Part shown: in pieces, positions 27,231 to 36,395 of the stretch
Numbering within the stretch: position 1 is the stretch's first letter
Layout: each line of letters starts with the position of its first letter
Assembly (NCBI RefSeq): GCF_003054055.1
Contig: NZ_QBKI01000004.1
Span: 186,001 to 250,000 of the forward strand
From: Pontibacter mucosus
GTDB lineage: Bacteria; Bacteroidota; Bacteroidia; Cytophagales; Hymenobacteraceae
Direction of reading: 5' to 3'
DNA length: 64,000 nt
The notes under the pieces: model-generated
Databases searched by the model: none
Told to the model about the DNA's origin: nothing
The model's input: the letters and a program-made list of their open reading frames with translations, nothing else
Translations under genes and position numbers: made by a program

Positions 27231-27709
27231 AATTCTTTCAACATCCAGATGGTGCAGGCGTAGTGGCCGGAGTTGCCCAGTGCGTGCGGCAAAGATACAA
27301 AACCTGCTTTCTCATACATTGATACGGCCTTGGCCAGCTCAGGAAACGACTCTAAGTAGAGCTGCGTGTAACCAAGCTCCCTGGCTGCTTTTATACTTTG
27401 CTGCATTAATTCGTGGCCAATGCCCTTGCCCCTGGCCTCGGCAGCGAGGTAAAATTTCACCAGCTCCGCGCAGCCTTCGGGCAAGCCATCGGTGGGATAT
27501 ACGCCGCAGCCACCAAGTATCACGCCGTCTTCTTCAGCAACAAAGTAGGCGCTGGCCGGGTTTTGGAAGAGCTGATACAAGGCGTCGGTGGTCGGGTCAG
27601 TATACACCGTACCGGGCTTATCAATCTTAAACTCCCGGAAAACCTGCCGGATTAGCGTGGCCAGTGGCTCGTTGTCTGTGGGCTGGATGGGGCGGATGGT
27701 GAGGGACAT
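27227..27709 (-). CDS. GNAT-family N-acetyltransferase
   Basis: 160 residues with the acetyl-CoA-binding motif LAAEARGKGIGHELM and YLESFPELAKAVSMYEKAGF. Acceptor unknown. First gene of a two-gene unit with the methyltransferase (4-nt overlap), which hints at a shared small-molecule target. Confidence 0.9.
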   Translation of the reverse strand: MSLTIRPIQPTDNEPLATLIRQVFREFKIDKPGTVYTDPTTDALYQLFQNPASAYFVAEEDGVILGGCGVYPTDGLPEGCAELVKFYLAAEARGKGIGHELMQQSIKAARELGYTQLYLESFPELAKAVSMYEKAGFVSLPHALGNSGHYACTIWMLKEL

Positions 27710-27808
27710 AGGTCTGTTATACTTTTAGCCGTAAACTACTCAAAATTGCTCTCGTTTATGTCTCCACCAAACCCGATTTTATACTTCCACTGTTGATGCC
27801 CGGGTAAC

Positions 27809-28687
27809 CTAGCCCCGTAGTAAAGGCAGACTGCAGCACCTGAACGAGCCGCCCGTGGCCGGCGCTGCATCAAAGGTTATTTCCGTTACCTCTATGCCTG
27901 CCTTCCTGATTTCCTCGTTGATGGGCTTGCACAGCGGATGGTCGCGGCTGATGATCCGGTCCTGCGACAGCGACAGGATGTTGGTGGCCAGTTCCCGCTG
28001 CTGCTCCTTGTTCACCCGGATCAGGTCGTAGCTGTCCAGTATCTCACGTGGAACCTGCCTGAAGCCTTCCTCATAAATCAGCGCCGCCTTACCTCCCACA
28101 GGATTGAACATGCAGTCCAGGTGCAGCACGTTTTCGCCTTCTGCGAGGGTTCGCGCCTCTACCGGCACCACGTTAAAGGCATCGCCAAACTGCTCCTCCA
28201 GAAAAGCCACGCCCTCGTGGTTCGTGCGCTGCGACACAGCCACAAAGATGTTCCCTTTGTCTACCAGTATGTCGCCGCCCTCTATAAAACAGGAGGGTGA
28301 GTCAGGGATGATGATGTTGGCTTCGTGGCCGGGGATGTCGTGCAAGTAGCGAAAAATACCGGCGCTCTCGTAGCGGCGGCTCCTTTTTACCATGTTGCAG
28401 AGCAGGAACTTCTCCCCTATCACCACACCCAGGTCGCGCGGCGTGAGCTGGTCGTAGACAAACTTGCCCACGTAATCCGGCACCAGCACCTCTACGCCCG
28501 CCTCCGTCAGCACCCGCCTGAAAGTATCGAACTCCTCCTTCAACTGCTCTTTCTGCGGCAGCCCCTGCTTCTGGTCCTCGTTCACCAGCTCCACATAGGC
28601 CGGGGCCTCACTGTAGTTCTCGTACCTCCCGATAATTACTTTCTGTAGCGTATCGGTTTCGCTGTATTGCCTGATGGTCTTACTCAA
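27809..28687 (-). CDS. Amidinotransferase/DDAH-superfamily hydrolase
   Basis: 292 residues of the pentein fold: VIIGRYENY, TPRDLGVVIGEKFL, FIEGGDILV, VLHLDCMF (catalytic-type His/Asp) and a C-terminal GGSFRCCSLPL with Cys284/285 where the nucleophile sits. Such enzymes cleave or transfer guanidino groups (dimethylarginine, arginine, agmatine). Exact substrate is not determined by sequence. Stands alone behind a TAnnTTTG box. Confidence 0.85.
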   Translation of the reverse strand: MSKTIRQYSETDTLQKVIIGRYENYSEAPAYVELVNEDQKQGLPQKEQLKEEFDTFRRVLTEAGVEVLVPDYVGKFVYDQLTPRDLGVVIGEKFLLCNMVKRSRRYESAGIFRYLHDIPGHEANIIIPDSPSCFIEGGDILVDKGNIFVAVSQRTNHEGVAFLEEQFGDAFNVVPVEARTLAEGENVLHLDCMFNPVGGKAALIYEEGFRQVPREILDSYDLIRVNKEQQRELATNILSLSQDRIISRDHPLCKPINEEIRKAGIEVTEITFDAAPATGGSFRCCSLPLLRG

Positions 28688-28719
28688 TTCTATACTATCT
28701 AATGATGCTTTCTGCGCTG

Positions 28720-28727
28720 CAAAAATA
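28720..28727 (-). promoter_or_regulatory. -7 box (TATTTTTG) of the amidinotransferase-family gene
   Basis: Exact TAnnTTTG on the minus strand, about 33 nt before the start codon. Confidence 0.45.
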
Positions 28728-28839
28728 AGACCTTAAATTTGATTTGTTATACTTTATACTTTGGAAGGATGGATGATTGAAGAAGGGTTTCCTGGATTAC
28801 AGCCATAGCAATTAGCAGTTACCGGCTGCGAATATATAT

Positions 28840-29616
28840 CTAAATTAGTTCAGGCTCTAAGGCTGTCTCTACCACTTTACCTTTACTTTTTGTTACCTTA
28901 TAAGCCTTATCTGCTTTATTTTGTGTGACGACTCTTTTCAATTGGGTGCCTTCAAAGTAAAGACCGGCTGTTTCGTCACAGGCATACCCCGGAAGCAACG
29001 TACCTTCTTCAATCATTTTCAAGTATAAAGGACGCCTTTCAGCTTCGGTATGGTAGTGAGGACAGTTACTTCCTTTCAAAAATCCCAATCCTTTCACAGC
29101 AGTATACTCCACTGGCCTGGAGTCAGAAAGTCCTTCTTCAAACCAGCAAATCGCTCCCGCACTGGGTCCTGATAAAACGATTCCTTTCTCCCAGGCTTTC
29201 CTGAGGATAACGTCAATTCCATGGGCTTTCCATAAAGCTACAGCATTCAGTGTGTTGCCGCCTGTAACCAGAATAGCATCCATTTGCAGCAATGTTTCTT
29301 CGAAAGGTGTTTTCTGTTCGGTACTTGAAATAAACACCTTCTGCACAAAGGGTTGTAGCGGCAGTTCTTTCGCTATTTCAAACCATTTGTTGATGTATGC
29401 TTCACTATCTCCCATGGGAGTAGGCAGGAAACATATTTTAGGATTTTCTTTTCCTGTAAGGGAAATTAGGTAGTTGATGGTTTTAAGGTCATACCCTCCA
29501 CCGGTTATAAATAGCCTCCTTATTTCCCATTTCTGTGCAAACAACTCCGCATTTGCAGCGATAGAAATGCCAGCGGTTGCAACGGCTGTATTTCTTAAAA
29601 AGTCTCTTCTTTTCAT
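28840..29616 (-). CDS. Peptidase S51-family (peptidase E/cyanophycinase-like), exported
   Basis: 258 residues. MKRRDFLRNTAVATAG is a Tat-type signal, so export of the folded enzyme is likely. ILVTGGNTLNAVALW and LSGPSAGAICW give the S51 nucleophile elbow (Ser152); the His of CPHYH fits the catalytic site. Relatives cleave aspartyl dipeptides or cyanophycin; export is unusual for peptidase E. Base composition is visibly more A+T-rich than neighbours, suggesting transfer. Confidence 0.85.
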   Translation of the reverse strand: MKRRDFLRNTAVATAGISIAANAELFAQKWEIRRLFITGGGYDLKTINYLISLTGKENPKICFLPTPMGDSEAYINKWFEIAKELPLQPFVQKVFISSTEQKTPFEETLLQMDAILVTGGNTLNAVALWKAHGIDVILRKAWEKGIVLSGPSAGAICWFEEGLSDSRPVEYTAVKGLGFLKGSNCPHYHTEAERRPLYLKMIEEGTLLPGYACDETAGLYFEGTQLKRVVTQNKADKAYKVTKSKGKVVETALEPELI

Positions 29617-29703
29617 GTTTTGGAGCTTTCAGATAACGGCCGCGTGCTTAAGATGCCCGCAGCGTCAGGAGGGTAACTTAAGCATTGTGTTTGTAACAGG
29701 CTT

Positions 29704-30117
29704 TTATTTGACTGGCGCAAGTTTAGCGAGATTTTTTAAGTTGGCCTTATGCTGTCTCGGAGTATATATTTTTGGTACCTGCATTACTATGATATCGTAA
29801 CCGTTCGCCGTCTGTCTCTCTTGTTCACTAAGTTTACGGTATGAAATCACAGGATTTATACCTTTATCCAAATAGTCAAAAATAAATTTTTTAAGGAAAT
29901 AGTCTTTGTGGTTAATTTCATTTCCAGAATGCCCTGATATAAATGCAACTTTCTTGTCCTTAAAACTGAAGTGAGTCTTTTTGTTTATCAGCAATGAGTC
30001 AAGAAGTCGTTGCTCTTTAATTGTCAAATTAGACTTAATTTCTTGTCCAAACGAAATATATTGGAATACCAGGTTTATAAATATGGTACATGTTAATATT
30101 AATAAACATCTTTTCAT
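29704..30117 (-). CDS. Exported hypothetical protein, A+T-rich
   Basis: 137 residues from ATG 30117, which opens a clean signal peptide (MKRCLLILTCTIFINLVFQ, cleaved near SFGQ); an upstream ATG at 30186 would add 23 residues that spoil it. The mature part is Lys-rich with KKVAFISGHSGNEINHKDYFLKKF and GYDIIVMQVPKIYTP. No domain recognised. The A+T-rich codon use differs from most of the window, suggesting recent acquisition with the S51 gene. Confidence 0.6.
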   Translation of the reverse strand: MKRCLLILTCTIFINLVFQYISFGQEIKSNLTIKEQRLLDSLLINKKTHFSFKDKKVAFISGHSGNEINHKDYFLKKFIFDYLDKGINPVISYRKLSEQERQTANGYDIIVMQVPKIYTPRQHKANLKNLAKLAPVK

Positions 30118-30226
30118 ACGATATGGTATTTGTTTTCGGCTTGAGGCCAACGATACTCGTACTGCCAATGAGCGCAGCGTAGCCAATCATAAAGCTGCAC
30201 CAGGTTACCCAAGCAGGCTTCCTGGT

Positions 30227-31966
30227 TTACTCCTTTAATGCTTTCTGGATCAAGCTATTTAAATCTGCTTCGTTAAACTCTCCATGAAATAGCACCTTGC
30301 CCTTCTTGTCTAAGAGGACAATTGTTGGGAAAAAACTAATGCCGTATTCCTCGGCCACTTTCTGTCCCTTGTAGACGGTCTTATAAACTGGCCTAGTTCT
30401 TTGGTTAAAGTTCTGAATATCTTCCGCTTTGTCGTGTAGATTAACGCCTAAGACCGCAAGATCTTTCCCTTGAAATTTTTTAGATAGTGCATTGAGCTTT
30501 GGCACAGCCGCTATGCAGTAGCCGCAGTTCTTAGTCCAGAACTCAAGTACTACTACTTTTCCTTTCAGTTGACTAAGGCTCAATGACTGGCTGCTGTCAA
30601 ACAAAGGGAGTTCCCAGGCTGGTGCAGGCGAGTGCAACGCCAAAGGCACAACCGGTTTCTTGTGTTCCAGGTCAAAATCTGTTGTATAACTGGAGAAATA
30701 CCACGAAAGCTCGGACGGGCTGTCGGGGTTAGTGCTAACATCACGGAACACTGATCTTGTAAAATCTCTGTTCACACTGTTACCCTGTATCATTTGAACA
30801 GGCATCAAACTGCTCTTGTCAATGATGATATCATATATCATTCTTCTATCAAGGCTCAGCTTTGAAAACCCACCCAACCGCTCGATTGTGCGACTATTTA
30901 GCACAAGTTTAACCAAATAGAAATCCTGTTCTGCTATACTTGTATCGGAGACACTTTTGATGATATCCTGATCTGCGACGAGAGCCGGTATCGTCTTTCT
31001 AAGCGTTACCAATGAGTTATGGAAAGGGGTGATGCCTGCAAAATTCTCAAATTTAGGCGTCACATTTACGGTCATGGTCTTCCGTGCCTTGTCCAGGTTA
31101 AAGCTCTCTGAGCCGTTGTACACGAACTTACCATTCTCACTCTCCACCTGGTACTTGAACCCAAGCAACGCATCAGGGGCTGAAAAATCCAGGAAAGCAG
31201 TACCCGAAATGCTTTGGTTATAGTTCTCGGAAGCGTAGTTAAGTTCTAAAAGGTAATCATACCGTATTATTTTCAGGCTTTCCAGCTTTTGGTGCACCTC
31301 TGTCAACAGCTTATTCGCCGTTGGTCGCTCAGTTCTGCTATCATTCAGCGCAAAGGCTCCTGTAGTTCCGGCAAGGTATAAACAAAATACTACTGGAATA
31401 ATCAACCAGGTTGAAGGCACAAACTTCGACACAGCATAAAGTATAACGGGCCGGATGAAGCGGTACAACACCAGCCCCACCAAACTGACTACTGCCCCAA
31501 ATGCAGTCGGAAGCACGGCACCGAAAGTATAAGTCATCGCCAGCACAAAGCCCAGCAGGCACTCGGACCGGTAAACCGGGAAGAACAGGGCCAGCAGAAG
31601 CAGTCCCAGCATCAGGTAGTCTAGGATGACAGTATACCCGGAACTAAAGCAAACGGCAATGAGTGTTCCGAACAGCAAGCCGCCTGCAAACCCATAAAGC
31701 ACGCCCGGTAAAAGGCTGCGGGTTTCGGCCTCTCCATACTTGTCGCTGAAGACTCGCTTCTGGATGCGGTACAAGAGGAACCACGTCAGTACAGGAAGCA
31801 CCAGCGCGCCCCACCAGTTCGAAATGGCCGGAAAGCTATCATCCGCCGCGATATGGTGGCTCGGCACGCCTCCGTTGTAATGGCTCCACACCAGCAGTGC
31901 CCCTATAGCGATGGTCACGATGCCTGTCAGGTAAAGGCAAATCGTACGAAGTTCCTTCTCGTTCAT
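30227..31966 (-). CDS. Membrane protein with C-terminal TlpA-like thioredoxin domain
   Basis: 579 residues: N-terminal ~210 residues with about six membrane segments, of which the run FAGGLLFGTLIAVCF to GLLLLALFFPVYR is clearest; a periplasmic middle resembling Bacteroidota DUF4369/lipocalin-like sensor regions (~215-425); and a TlpA/ResA thioredoxin domain (~435-579) with VVVLEFWTKNCGYCIAAVPKL, redox CGYC, and cis-Pro in ISFFPTIVLL. The fusion of a polytopic N-terminus to TlpA is uncommon. Likely reduces periplasmic disulfides; substrate unknown. Confidence 0.8.
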   Translation of the reverse strand: MNEKELRTICLYLTGIVTIAIGALLVWSHYNGGVPSHHIAADDSFPAISNWWGALVLPVLTWFLLYRIQKRVFSDKYGEAETRSLLPGVLYGFAGGLLFGTLIAVCFSSGYTVILDYLMLGLLLLALFFPVYRSECLLGFVLAMTYTFGAVLPTAFGAVVSLVGLVLYRFIRPVILYAVSKFVPSTWLIIPVVFCLYLAGTTGAFALNDSRTERPTANKLLTEVHQKLESLKIIRYDYLLELNYASENYNQSISGTAFLDFSAPDALLGFKYQVESENGKFVYNGSESFNLDKARKTMTVNVTPKFENFAGITPFHNSLVTLRKTIPALVADQDIIKSVSDTSIAEQDFYLVKLVLNSRTIERLGGFSKLSLDRRMIYDIIIDKSSLMPVQMIQGNSVNRDFTRSVFRDVSTNPDSPSELSWYFSSYTTDFDLEHKKPVVPLALHSPAPAWELPLFDSSQSLSLSQLKGKVVVLEFWTKNCGYCIAAVPKLNALSKKFQGKDLAVLGVNLHDKAEDIQNFNQRTRPVYKTVYKGQKVAEEYGISFFPTIVLLDKKGKVLFHGEFNEADLNSLIQKALKE

Positions 31967-32109
31967 AAATCCTGTATCCGTTTTATACTTGAGCTTGTGG
32001 GCACGCTGTTGATATTCACTTAATTGGCATGAGATAAATTAACACAACGGATTACATTAATCCTATTCTATATAGAAAATTATCTACCCTACCACAAAGT
32101 ATAGCCCCC

Positions 32110-32143
32110 TTGCCAACTATCCCTCCGCAAAGCACTATATTTG
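32110..32143 (+). promoter_or_regulatory. Promoter of the waaA-rsgA operon
   Basis: TTG (32110-32112), 23 nt, then TATATTTG (32136-32143). The start codon is 28 nt beyond the -7 box. Confidence 0.5.
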
Positions 32144-32171
32144 CAGTAGAACCCCGCAAGCAAGTATAAAT

Positions 32172-33413
32172 TTGAAGTTACTCTACGACATCGGCCTGAA
32201 GGCTTATAGTACGGCCATTGCCCTGGCAGCCCCTTTCAATGAGAAGGCGAAGCTGATGCGGCAGGGGCGTGAGCGGCAGTTCGAACGGCTGCAGCAGGCC
32301 TTGCAGCAGAACCAGGCGCCGCTGGTATGGTTTCACTGCGCCTCGCTGGGCGAGTTTGAGCAGGGACGGCCGGTGATAGAGGCATTCCGGGAGGCGTTTC
32401 CAAAGTATAAAGTGCTGCTTACCTTCTTCTCCCCTTCCGGCTACGAGGTGCGCAAAAACTACGCGGGCGCCGACTACATCTTCTACCTGCCGCTGGACAG
32501 CGCCGCCAACGCCAAACGCTTTCTGGACATCGCGCAGCCCAAACTGGCCGTGTTTGTGAAGTATGAGTTCTGGCACTACTACCTGCAGGAGCTGGCTAAG
32601 CGAAGCATTCCTATACTTTCCATTTCGGCTATTTTCCGGCCAGAGCAGGTGTTCTTTAAGCCTTACGGCGATTTTTACCGCAACATCCTGCGCCGCTTCA
32701 CGCATATCTATACCCAGAACCATACTTCGCTGGAGCTGCTGCAACGTATCAACATCACCCACGCAAGTATAGCCGGCGACACGCGTTTCGATAGGGTGCT
32801 GCAAACGGCGGCAAGTATAAAACCCATTCCGCTGGTAGAGGCCTTCGCGGCCGGGCAACAGGTATTTATGGTGGGCAGCAGCTGGCCCGCCGACATAGAA
32901 GTGCTGCTGCCACTGATCCAGAAGTATAAACCAAGTATAAAATTCATCATCGCGCCACACGAGGTAAACGAGGCAAGTATAAACACGGTGATGCAGGCTT
33001 TGGGCGAGGGATCGGTGCGCTTCTCCCAAACCTCTGAGGCAGATGCGGCCAGGTATCAGGTGCTGGTGATTGACAACATCGGCATGCTCTCGGCACTCTA
33101 CAGCTACGGCACCTACGCCTACATCGGCGGGGCCTTCGGCAAAGGGCTGCACAACACCCTGGAGGCGGCCGTATTCGGGCTGCCGCTCTTCTTCGGGCCC
33201 AAGTATGACAAGTTTCAGGAGGCGAAGGATTTGGTGGCGCGGGGCTGCGCTTTTCCGGTGCAAAATGCCGAAGAGCTGCTGCAGGCCTTTGAGCGGGTGC
33301 ACACCACGCCTGGCCTACGCCAAAGTATAACCGACAAAGAAAAAGTATACGTACAAGAGCAAGCCGGCGCTACGGCCAAAATCATGGCTGATGTAAGGCA
33401 ACTGCTGAAATAG
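32172..33413 (+). CDS. waaA: 3-deoxy-D-manno-octulosonic acid transferase
   Basis: 413 residues, the usual size. WFHCASLGEFEQGRPVIEAF, FFSPSGYEVRKNY, KYEFWHYYLQEL, APHEVNE and GGAFGKGLHNTLEAAVFGLPLFFGP are the KdtA landmarks. It transfers Kdo to lipid A at the inner membrane. The start is a TTG; the next Met is at residue 29, inside the conserved N-terminus. Nine AGTATA words lie inside this one gene (mostly as AGT ATA for Ser-Ile), the densest coding cluster in the window. Followed at 5 nt by rsgA. Confidence 0.95.
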   Translation: MKLLYDIGLKAYSTAIALAAPFNEKAKLMRQGRERQFERLQQALQQNQAPLVWFHCASLGEFEQGRPVIEAFREAFPKYKVLLTFFSPSGYEVRKNYAGADYIFYLPLDSAANAKRFLDIAQPKLAVFVKYEFWHYYLQELAKRSIPILSISAIFRPEQVFFKPYGDFYRNILRRFTHIYTQNHTSLELLQRINITHASIAGDTRFDRVLQTAASIKPIPLVEAFAAGQQVFMVGSSWPADIEVLLPLIQKYKPSIKFIIAPHEVNEASINTVMQALGEGSVRFSQTSEADAARYQVLVIDNIGMLSALYSYGTYAYIGGAFGKGLHNTLEAAVFGLPLFFGPKYDKFQEAKDLVARGCAFPVQNAEELLQAFERVHTTPGLRQSITDKEKVYVQEQAGATAKIMADVRQLLK

Positions 33414-33418
33414 ATTAC

Positions 33419-34342
33419 ATGAAAGGAGTAGTAATAAAATCGACGGGATCGTGGTACCTGGTGCGCGACGAGGAAGGAAAGCTGCACCGGGCGCGCCTGC
33501 GCGGGAAGTTCAAGATAAAGGGCCTGAAGGTAAGCAACCCGCTGGCCGTGGGCGACCGCGTGGCATTTGAGGTAGAGCAGACGGGCGAAGACACCGCCGT
33601 AATTTACCAGATCGAGGACCGCGAGAACTACATCATCCGACAGAGCACGCACAAAACTGCCTACTCCCACATCATCGCCGCGAACCTCGACCAGGCCCTG
33701 CTTATCGTAACGCTCGTGTCGCCGCGCACCTCCTTTGGCTTTATAGATCGCTTCCTGGTTACCGCCGAGGCCTACGACATCCCTACCACACTTGTCTTCA
33801 ACAAAACGGACCTTTACGACGACGAGGTGCGCGACTACCAGCGCCAGATAAGCCACATGTACCAGCAGATTGGGTATAACAGCCTGGCGGTGTCGGCAGC
33901 AACCAACGAGGGGATTGAGGATATAAAGGCGCTGCTGCACGGCAAAACCACGCTGCTCTCGGGCCACTCGGGCGTAGGCAAGTCCACGCTCATCAACCTC
34001 ATCGTGCCCGACCTGGAGCTGAAAACCTCCGAGATCTCCGACTTCTCCGACAAAGGCGTGCACACCACCACCTTCGCCGAGATGTTCGAGATAGATCCCG
34101 AAACCTTCATCATCGACACGCCCGGTATCAAAGAGCTGGGCATTGTGGACATTCCCCCGGCGGAGCTGAGCCACTTTTTTCCGGAAATGCGCGAGCGCCT
34201 GAACCAGTGCCGCTTCAACAACTGCACGCACTTCAACGAGCCGGGCTGCGCCGTAATAGAGGCCGTGCGCCACAACGAGATTTCCCTCTCCCGCTACGAG
34301 AGCTACCTGAGCATGCTGCATGGGCAGGACAACCGGAAGTAG
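33419..34342 (+). CDS. rsgA: Ribosome small-subunit GTPase RsgA
   Basis: 307 residues: N-terminal OB domain, then a circularly permuted GTPase with NKTD before GHSGVGKST (P-loop Lys188) and DTPGIKELG, and a C-terminal zinc module (CRFNNCTHFNEPGC). It matures the 30S subunit. It begins 5 nt after waaA, so both share a transcript. A GGAGTTAGAG-type repeat begins just after its stop. Confidence 0.96.
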   Translation: MKGVVIKSTGSWYLVRDEEGKLHRARLRGKFKIKGLKVSNPLAVGDRVAFEVEQTGEDTAVIYQIEDRENYIIRQSTHKTAYSHIIAANLDQALLIVTLVSPRTSFGFIDRFLVTAEAYDIPTTLVFNKTDLYDDEVRDYQRQISHMYQQIGYNSLAVSAATNEGIEDIKALLHGKTTLLSGHSGVGKSTLINLIVPDLELKTSEISDFSDKGVHTTTFAEMFEIDPETFIIDTPGIKELGIVDIPPAELSHFFPEMRERLNQCRFNNCTHFNEPGCAVIEAVRHNEISLSRYESYLSMLHGQDNRK

Positions 34343-34777
34343 CTTTGGAGTTTAAGAGTTGGGGAGTTAGAGAGTTTGGGAGTTGTAGAGACGCAATGAC
34401 TTGCGTCTTTATAGTTAGAAAGTTAGAAAAGGGTGGAGTGGAGATTTGCTTGTTCTGCCTGCTTGCTTCCAAAGTATAAAGTATACTTCTCAAGTATAAG
34501 ACCAATAACGAACGAGTTTTGCACCTTAGTTTGTGCCTCGCTCGCCTCTGGCGAGTGTGCGTCATTTGGTGGCGTCCCGCCACCCGTGCCCGGAGGCACA
34601 CGTTAAAGCGGCCAGAGTCCCCCTAATAGTTCACACTCGCCAGAGGCGAGCGAGGGGAGATTTACTTTCTCTACCTGGTCCGGCTGCAAAGTATAAAGTA
34701 TACTTCCCAGGTATAAACCTGCGGCCTTGCAAATAGCTAGCCGAGGTTTATTGGTCGGAACGAACTTTACTTCTGAA
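34343..34777. repeat. Gene-free stretch with several dispersed repeat families
   Basis: 34347-34432: GGGAGTTAGAGAGTT-type repeat with the GACGCAAT dyad (inverted relative to 22773). 34471-34500 and 34688-34715: two similar segments carrying AAAGTATAAAGTATACTTC. 34540-34590 and 34627-34650: CTCGCCTCTGGCGAG units in opposite orientation, the first followed by the GGTGGCGTCCCGCCACC dyad also seen near 5095. No gene is supported. Confidence 0.7.
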
Positions 34778-34820
34778 AAAAGTAGCGGCAGATACTTTTG
34801 GGGTATCTGCCGCTACTTTT
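34778..34820. terminator. Long bidirectional terminator
   Basis: Perfect 18-bp stem with a 7-nt loop. The arms begin AAAA and end TTTT, so it can act both ways between the waaA-rsgA unit and the fasciclin gene. Confidence 0.85.
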
Positions 34821-34833
34821 CTTGTTTAGCCGA

Positions 34834-35493
34834 TTACTTCTCTTCGGCCAACAGCTTTTCTACTAAGTGCAGCACGCCGTTCTGATTCTCTATGTCGGCT
34901 TGCCTTACCCTGGCACCGTTCACGAAGATGGTATTGCCTTTCCGGGTAACGCTCAGCTGCTGACCGCCTACCGTCTTCAGTGTAGCGCCGTTGGTGAGGT
35001 CGGCAGCCGTGATCTTACCGGTCACGATATGGTTGTTGAGCATCGTTACGAGGCGCTGCTTGTTGCTCGGTCGCATCCAGTCGTCCAGGGTTCTGTCCGG
35101 GATGGCATCAAAAACGCTGTCGACGGGGGCGAACACGGTATAGGGGCCGGTGCCGTTTAACAGCCCAACAAGCTCGGCCTTGCGCAGTGCGCCCACAAAC
35201 ATCGTCAGGTCGGGGTGTGCCGAGATGTTTTCCATCAGCTTTCTGGAAGGGGTCATCACATTATCCCCTATCCTGGGGTGCGGTTTGCGAGCTTCGTCAC
35301 GGCCTTCTCCGGCCTGCTTGCCTTCTGTGGTAGGGGTTGTTCCACGGGAGCCCGGCTCCTCGCGCAGGTTAGTGCCCGCCTCCCGCTGCATCTCGTTGGC
35401 TGCGTTTTCCTCGTTGGTGCCGCCTCCGCAGCCTGCCAACGCCACGCTGCCACAAAGGGCCAGCGCGCACCCTAAAGTTCTTATTGTTTTCAT
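34834..35493 (-). CDS. Fasciclin (FAS1)-domain lipoprotein
   Basis: 219 residues: lipobox ALAGC (Cys22), a disordered Gly/Glu/Thr linker (~23-85), and one FAS1 domain (~88-217) with FAPVDSVFDAIP and NGVLHLVEKLL. FAS1 lipoproteins are surface or periplasmic adhesion-type proteins; the specific role is unknown. Monocistronic. Confidence 0.9.
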   Translation of the reverse strand: MKTIRTLGCALALCGSVALAGCGGGTNEENAANEMQREAGTNLREEPGSRGTTPTTEGKQAGEGRDEARKPHPRIGDNVMTPSRKLMENISAHPDLTMFVGALRKAELVGLLNGTGPYTVFAPVDSVFDAIPDRTLDDWMRPSNKQRLVTMLNNHIVTGKITAADLTNGATLKTVGGQQLSVTRKGNTIFVNGARVRQADIENQNGVLHLVEKLLAEEK

Positions 35494-35575
35494 AGCGTAT
35501 GATATACTTGAGCGTGATGTGAATTCGGCCCGGCCCTAAAGCCAGGCTTATAGCTCTCTTAAACTATAAATTCCG

Positions 35576-35583
35576 TACTTTTG
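35576..35583 (+). promoter_or_regulatory. -7 box (TACTTTTG) of the cyclophilin gene
   Basis: Exact TAnnTTTG 38 nt before the start codon; no clear -33 element. Confidence 0.45.
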
Positions 35584-35621
35584 TTATTTGTAACAATGTT
35601 CAAGCTAAACCAGAACTATTC

Positions 35622-36080
35622 ATGAAAACCGCAGAAATCCATACTCCAAAAGGTGTAATGAAAGTAGAGTTTTATGAGAAAGACGCTCCTAAAACCGTAG
35701 ATAATTTTGTAAAGCTGGCCAAAGAGGGTTTTTACGACGGGCTGACCTTCCATCGCGTGCTTCCGGACTTTGTGATCCAGGGTGGCTGCCCCAACACCCG
35801 CGAAGGCGCCAAAGGCGTGCCTGGCACCGGCGGCCCCGGCTACAAAATCGACTGCGAACTCTCCGGCGACAACCAGTACCACGACCGTGGCGTGCTGAGC
35901 ATGGCCCATGCCGGCCGCAACACCGGTGGCTCGCAGTTCTTTATCTGCCACAGCCGCAAAAACACCGCCCACCTGGACCGCAACCACACCTGCTTCGGCA
36001 AAGTGGTGGAAGGCCTGGACGTAATCGACCAGATTCGCGCCAACGATCGCATCGAGAAAATTGTGGTAAACGAGGCATAA
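35622..36080 (+). CDS. Peptidyl-prolyl cis-trans isomerase, cyclophilin type
   Basis: 152 residues, a single cyclophilin domain without signal peptide: [15 protein letters not shown] (His44, catalytic Arg45), [36 protein letters not shown]. Cytoplasmic proline isomerase (PpiB-like). Monocistronic with its own promoter and terminator. Confidence 0.94.
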   Translation: MKTAEIHTPKGVMKVEFYEKDAPKTVDNFVKLAKEGFYDGLTFHRVLPDFVIQGGCPNTREGAKGVPGTGGPGYKIDCELSGDNQYHDRGVLSMAHAGRNTGGSQFFICHSRKNTAHLDRNHTCFGKVVEGLDVIDQIRANDRIEKIVVNEA

Positions 36081-36103
36081 AACCCTCAACATCAACACAT
36101 AAA

Positions 36104-36142
36104 AACAAAGCCAGCGCCTGCAGACACAGGGCTGGCTTTGTT
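36104..36142 (+). terminator. Terminator after the cyclophilin gene
   Basis: 12-bp outer stem (AACAAAGCCAGC with its complement) plus a 4-bp inner stem. Confidence 0.8.
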
Positions 36143-36395
36143 GCTTTCCGGCCTCCTGCTTCTCCCCTCAGAGCCATTCCCCAAGTATAAACCCACTGCT
36201 CGTCAGGCTGTTTTTTTGCAGATAGGCCAAAAATCCTACAGAAAATGCTTAATTTTACCTAACATCTGTTCGGCACCTGCACTTTACATGCTTGCACCGC
36301 TTTGGCTGTGTCGTTTCAGCAGAATAATTCTAGCAAATAGTATACTTTAGTAAACCGGTGGAATCAGAACCCTTATCCCGCCGGCACCCTTGCGT

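Noticed and set aside
32178-33302. 374-codon open frame on the minus strand opposite waaA
   Set aside because: Shadow of a G+C-rich conserved gene; low-complexity His/Leu/Val/Gln-rich translation with no family look. The same applies to long antisense frames at 33215-34321, 52478-53581, 1489-2301 and 55631-56428.
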